Assembly (NCBI GenBank): GCA_050180745.1
Contig: JBFXDW010000053.1
Coordinates: 1-13,264 of the forward strand
DNA: 13,264 nt
From: JBFXDW01 sp050180745
GTDB taxonomy: Bacteria > Pseudomonadota > Alphaproteobacteria > UBA9219
Direction of reading: 5' to 3'
The notes beneath the pieces are model-generated. The model ran no database searches. It was not told the origin of the DNA and saw only the letters and a program-made list of their open reading frames with translations. A program made the position numbers and the translations under genes. The stretch's first letter is position 1; every line of letters begins with the position of its first letter. This document shows, in pieces, positions 7,958-13,264 of the stretch.

Positions 7958-8896
7958 ATGAGTGAAACAGCATCAAAGACTTCTGTAACGATAAAGAAAT
8001 ATGCCAATCGCCGTCTCTATAATACGGCTACGAGCGCCTATGTCACGCTTGAAGATTTGTCCCAAATGGTCAAAGAAGGCATGGAATTCAATGTCTATGA
8101 CGCTAAAACGAGCGAAGACATCACGCGCTCTGTCCTGACTCAAATTATTGTCGAAGAAGAAAGCAAATCAGGCCAACAAAACTTACTGCCGATCAGCTTC
8201 TTACGTCAGTTGATTGGTTTTTACGGCGATTCTTTGCAATGGATGGTGCCTAAATATCTTGAGCAAAGCATGGAATCCTTGTCCACAAATCAGGACCGGA
8301 TTCGTGAATACTTCAAGAGCCCTATTGGCAATATGTTCCCCTTTGGCACAACGCTAGAGGAAATGAGCAAGCAAAACATGGCTATGTTTGAGCAAACCAT
8401 GAACATGTTTTCTCCCTTCTCGGGCAACTTGGGCGATGCCATTTTCGCAGGGATTATGGGCGAAGAAACAGGAAAAACAGCAACAAAAACGGCGACAACG
8501 GCAACAAAGACAAGTTGCTCAACGACAGCAACCTGCTCACCGAAGAGCTGCCCAACGACAAGTTGTGCAACAAACACAGGCTCGACAACAAAAGAAAAAA
8601 CTGTAACGGCTTGCCCTGTAACGCCGCCAACGCAAAAAGCCTCAACAGAGACCAAAGCGGAGGCTAAGACAGAAGCAAAAGCGCCAGAAACTAAAACGGA
8701 AACGGCCCCGACAGCTTCGATCACGACTCTCAAACCAGAGAATCAAAACCCAAAGCCAGTAACGGAGACAAAGGCAACACCGATGCCAAACGTTCAAAAG
8801 AAAACGACGTATCCATCAGGCGAATCAGATGATATGCAACAAAAAATTGCAAACCTGCAACGCCAATTGGCTGATCTGGCGAAAAGCCGCGCTTAA
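7958..8896 (+). CDS. phaR: PHA synthesis repressor PhaR with long Cys/Thr-rich tail
   Basis: A 312-aa PhaR. Residues 10-65 carry the PHB/PHA accumulation regulator DNA-binding domain, with the hallmark TIKKYANRRLYNTATSAYVT. Residues about 70-125 form the second conserved segment (LLPISFLRQLIGFYGDSLQ...YLEQSMESL), thought to contact polymer or protein partners. Known PhaR proteins repress phasin and pha genes when polymer is absent and leave DNA when granules form. Typical family members are under 200 aa; here residues 170-290 add a low-complexity Thr/Lys/Ala/Pro tail with five cysteines (187, 193, 198, 203, 219), and the chain ends in a short coiled coil (DDMQQKIANLQRQLADLAK, 291-309). Weak AG-rich ribosome-binding sequence (GGACAAGAG) precedes the ATG. 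It is divergent from the synthase genes and ends at a strong terminator. Confidence 0.95.
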   Translation: MSETASKTSVTIKKYANRRLYNTATSAYVTLEDLSQMVKEGMEFNVYDAKTSEDITRSVLTQIIVEEESKSGQQNLLPISFLRQLIGFYGDSLQWMVPKYLEQSMESLSTNQDRIREYFKSPIGNMFPFGTTLEEMSKQNMAMFEQTMNMFSPFSGNLGDAIFAGIMGEETGKTATKTATTATKTSCSTTATCSPKSCPTTSCATNTGSTTKEKTVTACPVTPPTQKASTETKAEAKTEAKAPETKTETAPTASITTLKPENQNPKPVTETKATPMPNVQKKTTYPSGESDDMQQKIANLQRQLADLAKSRA

Positions 8897-8920
8897 CAGT
8901 AAGGCCACACAACCAACAAA

Positions 8921-8950
8921 AAAGCCCCGCAATGCGGGGCTTTTCTTTTT
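8921..8950. terminator. Bidirectional intrinsic terminator between phaR and rpmE
   Basis: A perfect 10-bp stem AAAGCCCCGC / GCGGGGCTTT with loop AAT, followed by TTTTCTTTTT on the plus strand and by a T-rich tract on the minus strand. It sits 24 bp after the phaR stop and about 20 bp after the rpmE stop, so it serves both converging genes. Confidence 0.93.
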
Positions 8951-8968
8951 ATCAAACCAAAGAAAAAT

Positions 8969-9256
8969 TTATTTCTTTTTGCCTTTGGTAATCTTAATCT
9001 TTTCTTCTTTTGCAGGAGCATCTGCTTCTTCTTTTTTCGGTGCCCCAAGACCAGCAAAGCGCTTGTTGAATTTGGCCAATTGTCCGCCGCGATCAACCAT
9101 ACGATGTTGACCCGTCCACGCAGGGTGCGTCTTCGCATCAACATCAAGCTGCATGCGGTCCCCCGCCTTGCCATAGGTGCTGTGCGTTTTGAATTCTGTC
9201 CCATCAGTCATAACAACGGTGATTTCGTGATAGTCGGGATGTATATTTTGTTTCAT
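8969..9256 (-). CDS. rpmE: 50S ribosomal protein bL31
   Basis: A 95-aa large-subunit ribosomal protein. The start MKQNIHPDYHEI and the following TVVMTDGTEFKTHSTYG, then the HPAWTGQHRMVDRGGQLAKFNKRF block (about residues 44-68), are diagnostic for bL31. The zinc-binding cysteines of the C+ form are absent, so it is the zinc-independent form. The C-terminus (69-95) is an extended Lys/Glu/Ala-rich tail (ending KITKGKKK), longer than in short bL31 proteins. AAGGGAAC precedes the ATG by about eight bases. It converges on phaR across the shared terminator. Confidence 0.97.
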   Translation of the reverse strand: MKQNIHPDYHEITVVMTDGTEFKTHSTYGKAGDRMQLDVDAKTHPAWTGQHRMVDRGGQLAKFNKRFAGLGAPKKEEADAPAKEEKIKITKGKKK

Positions 9257-9402
9257 TTGTTTAGTTCCCTTGCCAAGACCGCCTTTTTTCGCCTATGGGC
9301 CAAAAGACATGCTCTGGACTTTTTGTTAACTGGAAGAGGCCTTTCTAGAAAAAACTAACACCAAATGCAAGCTAGCTTTTACTTTTATGCACGAAATTAT
9401 GG

Positions 9403-9577
9403 TTAACGAGCTGATTCTTCTACAAATCCATTCTCGTAAGGAACGGCTACGCGCATAAAGGTTTTGCCCGGTTCGGCCTCCCACTTATCCAAAAGCCGCG
9501 CCGCCACTATATTTCGCCACAGCAAAAGCCGTAAGCGCAGAACAAAGCACACAAGTTAAAAAGAAACGTAGTTTCAT
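9403..9577 (-). pseudogene. Remnant of a third solute-binding-protein paralogue
   Basis: The ATG at 9577 overlaps the stop of the upstream gene (ATGA). It encodes a signal peptide, MKLRFFLTCVLCSALTAFAV, closely like those of the two intact neighbours, but the frame stops after 30 codons. Immediately after the signal peptide, in another frame, the sequence encodes the family C-terminus ARLLDKWEAEPGKTFMRVAV, PYENGF and VEESAR, stopping at 9403. About 230 codons in the middle are missing. Bases 9424-9502 match 10456-10534, the 3' end of the neighbouring intact gene, with one mismatch (9451 against 10483). This is a collapsed tandem copy; no functional product is expected. Confidence 0.85.
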
Positions 9578-10434
9578 GGCAGGACCCGTTTCACTCGGAC
9601 AAAGCTGTTGGGAATGGATTCGTACTTGTCCAAAATACGGTCCATGGTGCCGTCTTGATGTAGCTCGTCAAGGACAACATTGAACATAGAAAGCAAATTA
9701 TGCTCACCCTTCGCCAGCACAAAAGAGTGCGAATGAATCTGGATTGGCTCCTTAACAACAACCCGTTTTAAAACATTCGGATGGGATTCCAGATACCCCA
9801 TCACGACCAGAGGATTGGTAAAGGTGATGTCTGCCTTTTTGTCCACGACAGCCTGTAACAGGAAACTAACATCCGTATTTTGCGGCATGGAATAAGCCGT
9901 AGATAACGGATAATCCTGTGCTTTAATGAAGGCCGCGGCTTCTCCATCAATCGTTGCAACATGAATCGCAGGGTCATTGATAGCTGCTAGATTATTGTCA
10001 AAGCGCGTATCGTCCGCACGCACATAAGCGTAAGTCGCGCTATAGAAAAGAGGATCCGTGTACTCATTCACGCGTGCTGAGGGCACCCAGCGGTAAGAGG
10101 TAAAACAAAAGGCATCATGCCGCCCTGCTTTTAAATCTTCTGCCACAGTTGCAAAATTAACCTCTTCACCCCATTCTATTTCTAAATTGAGGCGCTTAGA
10201 GATTTCCTGAATCAGATCAACTGACACTCCAGACTTCACCCCTGTGTTTGGATCACGGCTAAATTCGGGCGGCAAAACAACATAACTGCACCGCAGCTTG
10301 TTTGTCCTCATCACGCGGTCAAACGCCGTTTCTTTTGTAACGGCGTTTTCTGTTCTTGTTTTTCCATATTGGCCTACCCCGAAAGCAACAGCAGCAGACA
10401 AGAACACAACGAAAAAGATTTGTGATATTTTCAT
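9574..10434 (-). CDS. Family-3 solute-binding protein (amino-acid ABC type)
   Basis: A 286-aa periplasmic solute-binding protein. Residues 1-22 form an uncleaved or Sec-type signal segment (FFVVFLSAAVAFGVG) without a lipobox. The mature part begins with TAFDRVMRTNKLRCSYVVLPPEFSRDPNTG-type sequence (in pieces: RVMRTNKLRC, SRDPNTG, SGVSVDLIQEISKRL), typical of family-3 binding proteins for polar amino acids. The second lobe (about 140-240) has IHVATIDGEAAAFI and KADITFTNPLVVMGYL. The Shine-Dalgarno AAGGAGGA is excellent, six bases before the ATG, and it overlaps the stop of the upstream paralogue, so the two are cotranscribed. No permease or ATPase is next to it. The ligand cannot be predicted. 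Its stop overlaps the ATG of the downstream remnant. Confidence 0.9.
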   Translation of the reverse strand: MKISQIFFVVFLSAAVAFGVGQYGKTRTENAVTKETAFDRVMRTNKLRCSYVVLPPEFSRDPNTGVKSGVSVDLIQEISKRLNLEIEWGEEVNFATVAEDLKAGRHDAFCFTSYRWVPSARVNEYTDPLFYSATYAYVRADDTRFDNNLAAINDPAIHVATIDGEAAAFIKAQDYPLSTAYSMPQNTDVSFLLQAVVDKKADITFTNPLVVMGYLESHPNVLKRVVVKEPIQIHSHSFVLAKGEHNLLSMFNVVLDELHQDGTMDRILDKYESIPNSFVRVKRVLP

Positions 10435-10446
10435 CTAGAATCCTCC

Positions 10447-11337
10447 TTAGTTTTTAAATCCATTCTCGTAAGGAACGGCTACACGCATAAAGGTTTTGCC
10501 CGGTTCGGCCTCCCACTTATCCAAAAGCCGCGCCATCGTACCACTATCCAGAAGATCCATGATTGCATTATCCAAGAACTCCCGCAGCTCTGTTTCTTTA
10601 TGCTGCAGAGGAAGAACAAAAGGCTGGCCCTTTACCGGCGATTCAGGATGAATCATTTTCAGATAAAATCCGCGCTTGTTGTATTCCATAAGGCCATTGC
10701 GATCTAAAATCAGGGCATCCGCTTTTTTCGTCACAACATTCTGTACAACAGATGGTCCATCAACATTGGCAGCCAGAGTCATAATCTTCGCCTTAGGGAA
10801 TGCTTTTTTCGCCAGATGCAAGATCGTATTACCGTCTTGAGCCACAATCGTTATTTCTGGGCTGTTTAATTTTGCGAGGCCCTCCGGCCCATCAAAACGC
10901 GTATCATCTTCCCGCACCAACGGAGCCAACGCCGCATAATAAAGCGGTCTTGTAAAGATAACTTCCCGCGCTAAAGCCATATCCGGCCACATGGGCGCAC
11001 ACATAGCATCATAGCGCCCCGCCTGAAGTGCTGGAATCCAGTTGCCAAAGGTTGATTCTTCGGCCCACTCTATTTCAAGCCCCGTTTTTTCTGCAATGAC
11101 ATTCATCATATCAACGGTCAAGCCTGACATCTCGCCGGTATTAGGGTCCCGCATCGCAACAGGCGGAAACAAGTAATACCCGCACCGCAGCTTATTCGTC
11201 CGCATCATACGATCAAAGGCAGATTCTTTGGCCTCCGCTGTTGGCACCACAATAGAGGCAGGCTCCATAAAACGCACAACCCCAAACGCAACCAAAGCCG
11301 AAAGAAGAACGGTTAAAAAAGAGACGCGATGCTTCAT
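10447..11337 (-). CDS. Family-3 solute-binding protein, paralogue of the next gene
   Basis: From the ATG at 11337 the product is 296 aa. It has an N-terminal signal segment (VSFLTVLLSALVAFGVV, residues 5-21), no lipobox, then AFDRMMRTNKLRCGYYLFPP, MRDPNTGEMSGLTVDMMNVI and a full two-lobe family-3 binding protein ending DKWEAEPGKTF and VPYENGFKN. The frame is open upstream to a TTG at 11403; 11337 was chosen because the signal peptide then matches those of both paralogues. No Shine-Dalgarno precedes either start. The gene is clearly homologous to the downstream gene (shared AFDR.MRTNKLRC and DPNTG blocks) but well diverged in the second lobe, suggesting different ligands. It is the first gene of the three-copy run and is divergent from ffh. 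Confidence 0.9.
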   Translation of the reverse strand: MKHRVSFLTVLLSALVAFGVVRFMEPASIVVPTAEAKESAFDRMMRTNKLRCGYYLFPPVAMRDPNTGEMSGLTVDMMNVIAEKTGLEIEWAEESTFGNWIPALQAGRYDAMCAPMWPDMALAREVIFTRPLYYAALAPLVREDDTRFDGPEGLAKLNSPEITIVAQDGNTILHLAKKAFPKAKIMTLAANVDGPSVVQNVVTKKADALILDRNGLMEYNKRGFYLKMIHPESPVKGQPFVLPLQHKETELREFLDNAIMDLLDSGTMARLLDKWEAEPGKTFMRVAVPYENGFKN

Positions 11338-11407
11338 AACATTAACCATAGCAAAAGGGGTGAAGATCAAAAGGATAGTTTCACAACGGTTTTTAAAAAG
11401 CAAGCAT

Positions 11408-11437
11408 TTGACTCTATGCTGTCTTTTAGGTTATAGA
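11408..11437 (+). promoter_or_regulatory. Promoter upstream of ffh
   Basis: TTGACT (11408-11413) is followed by TTATAG at 17 nt (11431-11436) or TATAGA at 18 nt (11432-11437). Both hexamers are near consensus. Transcription would start near 11443, about 124 nt before the ffh ATG. The region is shared with the divergent solute-binding-protein gene. Confidence 0.6.
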
Positions 11438-11442
11438 AAGAG

Positions 11443-11548
11443 CCGTTTCCGACAGTTACCTGTTGCTTGAAGCATAGCATGGGAGAGCAAAAGCTTGAGC
11501 ATGCCCGTGTCCGATCAGTCCTCGCGTTGCGAGCACTGGTCCTTTTTT
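11443..11548 (+). ncRNA. Structured leader or small RNA upstream of ffh
   Basis: The ~105 nt between the predicted start and the terminator can fold into several hairpins. ACAG-TTAC-CTGT lies near 11452-11463. A two-tier hairpin near 11486-11508 has stem GCATG/CATGC, a 3x3 purine internal loop GGA/GAG, and inner stem GAGC-AAAA-GCTT. The last is the terminator hairpin. Together with the promoter this is a complete small transcription unit. It lacks the SRP RNA signature GGAAGGAAGCAGC and is not a tRNA. It may be an independent small RNA or a leader that controls ffh. Its family is unknown to me and the folding was done by eye. Confidence 0.42.
11513..11548 (+). terminator. Intrinsic terminator or attenuator in the ffh leader
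   Basis: GATCAGT-C-CTCGC, loop GTT, GCGAG-C-ACTGGTC makes a 12-bp stem with one C/C mismatch and one G-T pair (11513-11541). It is followed after a single C by TTTTTT (11543-11548). The tract ends 18 bases before the ffh ATG, so complete termination would silence ffh from this promoter. Conditional read-through is implied unless a second start site exists. Confidence 0.72.
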
Positions 11549-11566
11549 GCATGAGTTTTTTGTTTG

Positions 11567-12919
11567 ATGTTCGAAAGCCTGAGCCAAAAACTAACCGGCG
11601 TGTTTGATCGCCTCACCCGCCGCGGAGCCTTGACAGAAGATGATGTCAACGCCGCGATGCGAGAGGTGCGCGTAGCGCTTTTGGAAGCCGACGTAGCATT
11701 GCCCGTTGTCAAAGACTTCGTTAAACGCATCAAAGAACGTGCCGTTGGACAAGAAGTTATTCGCTCCGTCACGCCTGGGCAGCAAATCATAAAAATTGTC
11801 CACGATAATCTGATCGAGCTTCTGGGAGAACATGCCGAAGAACTCAACATCAACGTTGCTCCTCCCGCTATTATTATGATGCTGGGATTGCAAGGCTCGG
11901 GCAAAACCACAAGCGCAGCTAAACTCGCAAGAAAGCTGGGCGCAGAGAAAAAAAAGGTTCTTTTAGCCTCCTTAGATACGCGCCGTCCCGCCGCGCAGGA
12001 ACAATTAGCCATTCTGGCTACACAAATCAGCGGCCACAGTCTGCCGATTATCGCAGGCCAACAACCAAACGAGATTACAAAACGCGCGCTCGAAACCGCA
12101 CGACTTGAAGGCTATGACGTGCTCATCCTCGACACGGCGGGCCGTTTGGCAATTGATGAAGAGCTGATGGCAGAAGCGGACTCCATTAGCCAAATCGCAC
12201 AACCCCATGAAAAACTGCTGGTTGTTGATGCTATGACGGGCCAAGATGCCGTTAATACAGCCCTTATCTTTGATCAAAAGATCGGCATCACCGGCATTTG
12301 CATGACGCGCATTGACGGCGATGCACGCGGCGGCGCGGCTCTTTCCATGCGCGCTGTCACAGGCAAACCCATCAAATATCTTGGTGTAGGCGAAAAAATT
12401 GACGCCCTTGAGGTTTATCATCCCGACCGCCTTGCCAGCCGCATCTTGGATATGGGCGATGTTGTCTCGCTCGTCGAAAAAGCCAGCGCTGTCATCAAAC
12501 AAGGCGAAGCCGAGGAGATGGCCAAAAAATTCATGTCTGGAAAGGATTTTGACTTCGAGGACATGCTCAAGCAAATGCAGCAAATGCGCAAAATGGGCGG
12601 CCTTGGAAGCCTAATGTCTATGCTCCCAGGGATTGGAAAGCTCAAGAAACAACTTGATGAGGCAAACATCGACGACAAAGCGATCAAGCGTCAGGAAGCC
12701 ATCATCCAGTCTATGACCAAGGCAGAGAGAAAAGATGTCAATCTGATTGGCGCTAGCCGCAAACGGAGAATAGCCAAAGGCGCTGGCGTTGATGTTGCAG
12801 ATGTCAATCGCCTGATTAAACAATTCATGCAAAGCCGGAAAATGTTCAAGCAATTACGCAAGATGGGCAAATCCGGCCTTGCAAGAAATATCTTGCCCGC
12901 TATGAGAGCGCGGCAATGA
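11567..12919 (+). CDS. ffh: Signal recognition particle protein Ffh
   Basis: A 450-aa SRP GTPase that, with SRP RNA, delivers ribosomes making membrane proteins to FtsY at the membrane. Domain order is normal. The N domain spans about 1-95. The G domain has GLQGSGKTT (107-115), DTRRPAA (137-143), DTAGR (189-193), TRIDGDARGG (247-256) and GVGEK (273-277). The Met-rich M domain runs from about 325 (EDMLKQMQQMRKM, LMSMLPG) and ends in the RNA-binding helices (RRIAKGAG, RLIKQFMQSRKM). TRIDGD replaces the more usual TKLDGD, a conservative change. The start was set at 11567 (MFESLSQKL); a TTG lies one codon earlier. There is no Shine-Dalgarno, and the start is only 18 bases past a terminator-like U-tract. 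It is followed by rpsP 48 bp downstream, the standard ffh-rpsP order. Confidence 0.98.
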   Translation: MFESLSQKLTGVFDRLTRRGALTEDDVNAAMREVRVALLEADVALPVVKDFVKRIKERAVGQEVIRSVTPGQQIIKIVHDNLIELLGEHAEELNINVAPPAIIMMLGLQGSGKTTSAAKLARKLGAEKKKVLLASLDTRRPAAQEQLAILATQISGHSLPIIAGQQPNEITKRALETARLEGYDVLILDTAGRLAIDEELMAEADSISQIAQPHEKLLVVDAMTGQDAVNTALIFDQKIGITGICMTRIDGDARGGAALSMRAVTGKPIKYLGVGEKIDALEVYHPDRLASRILDMGDVVSLVEKASAVIKQGEAEEMAKKFMSGKDFDFEDMLKQMQQMRKMGGLGSLMSMLPGIGKLKKQLDEANIDDKAIKRQEAIIQSMTKAERKDVNLIGASRKRRIAKGAGVDVADVNRLIKQFMQSRKMFKQLRKMGKSGLARNILPAMRARQ

Positions 12920-12967
12920 TTGAACTTTAAAAACAACCTCGAAACAGAAAAGAAAAGGAAAAAGAAA

Positions 12968-13264
12968 ATGATCAGCATGCGTCTAGCCCGTCACGGAGCC
13001 AAAAAACGCCCCTATTATCACATTGTAGTCGCCGACAGCCGTGCGCCTCGGGATGGCCGTTTTATTGAGCGTATTGGCTCTTATAACCCAATGTTGCCCA
13101 GCGACCATAAAGAGCGTGTTAGCTTTGATGATGCACGAGTCAAACATTGGCTGAGCGTTGGCGCTCAACCAACGGATCGCGTTTCACGCTTATTAGAAAA
13201 AGCAGGTGTGCTTGCGGAAAAGAAACGCCCTGCCACACCGAAGAAATCGGCTTTGGGAGCCAAA
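12968..13264 (+). CDS. rpsP: 30S ribosomal protein bS16, 3' end cut by window edge
   Basis: The first 99 codons of bS16, open to the window edge. MRLARHGAKKRPYYHIVVAD, then RAPRDGRFIERIGSYNP and DDARVKHWLSVGAQPTDRV are diagnostic of this small-subunit protein. The ATG at 12968 is preceded by AAGGAA (12955-12960) seven bases away; an in-frame ATG three codons later would be the other choice. The part after residue 77 is the Lys/Ala-rich extension common in alphaproteobacterial bS16. It lies 48 bp after ffh with no terminator between, so the two are probably cotranscribed, as in the usual ffh-rpsP-rimM-trmD-rplS order; the later genes are outside the window. Confidence 0.96.
   Translation, partial: MISMRLARHGAKKRPYYHIVVADSRAPRDGRFIERIGSYNPMLPSDHKERVSFDDARVKHWLSVGAQPTDRVSRLLEKAGVLAEKKRPATPKKSALGAK

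Noticed and set aside
8290..8733. 147-codon minus-strand frame within phaR
   Set aside because: Val/Ala-rich shadow of the low-complexity Thr/Lys tail of PhaR.
11443..11548. SRP RNA (4.5S) gene placed next to ffh
   Set aside because: The length fits, but the conserved GGAAGGAAGCAGC core is absent on both strands.
11515..12012. 165-codon minus-strand frame over the ffh start
   Set aside because: Antisense to an unmistakable Ffh N domain and to the leader hairpin.
12005..12583. 192-codon minus-strand frame within ffh
   Set aside because: Shadow of the Ffh G and M domains; no ribosome-binding site.

Overview
The window reads as a chromosomal segment of an alphaproteobacterium of moderate GC content. 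Supporting this are 16S rRNA with alphaproteobacterial-type stretches, a bL31 protein without zinc-binding cysteines, an ffh-rpsP start of the usual SRP/ribosomal-protein operon, and a PhaR-type polyhydroxyalkanoate (PHA) regulator divergent from PHA synthase genes. I cannot place it below class level from sequence alone.

Layout. Bases 1 to about 1336 are the 16S rRNA gene on the minus strand, cut at the window edge so that its last ~160 nt are missing. Bases 1337-2133 hold no convincing gene. They contain the rRNA leader with a boxA-like element, a candidate rRNA promoter, and an AT-rich stretch with two DnaA-box-like sites. Next come radC (minus) and map (minus, methionine aminopeptidase), separated by a 259-bp leader with a candidate promoter and a strong hairpin/U-tract. 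A minus-strand two-gene module follows: a small unknown protein overlapping the start of a zeta-toxin-like kinase, which is interrupted by a frameshift. Then comes a small Thr/Ser-rich protein on the plus strand, convergent with a PHA block. That block is a PhaE-like accessory gene plus a Cys-type PHA synthase (minus), divergent from phaR (plus). A perfect bidirectional terminator separates phaR from rpmE (minus). A minus-strand run of family-3 solute-binding proteins follows: two intact paralogues and the collapsed remnant of a third. The window ends with ffh and the 5' part of rpsP on the plus strand.

How the parts fit. PhaR homologues bind both PHA granules and pha promoters, so the 189-bp gap between phaE-like and phaR is the natural control region for storage-polymer synthesis. 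The ffh-rpsP pair, 16S, map and rpmE are translation and protein-export housekeeping. The zeta-type module and the decaying solute-binding-protein array are the accessory part.

Most worth a second look: (1) the zeta-like kinase with an unrecognised overlapping partner and a 20-bp-spaced direct repeat at its promoter; (2) a +1 frame change inside an A5 run which, if one A were removed, would fuse the PhaE-like and PhaC frames into one ~592-aa synthase; (3) a structured ~105-nt leader ending in a 12-bp hairpin plus T6 immediately before ffh, with a similar arrangement before radC; (4) the solute-binding-protein remnant, 78/79 identical to the neighbouring paralogue's 3' end. All sequence readings were done by eye; no searches or folding programs were run.
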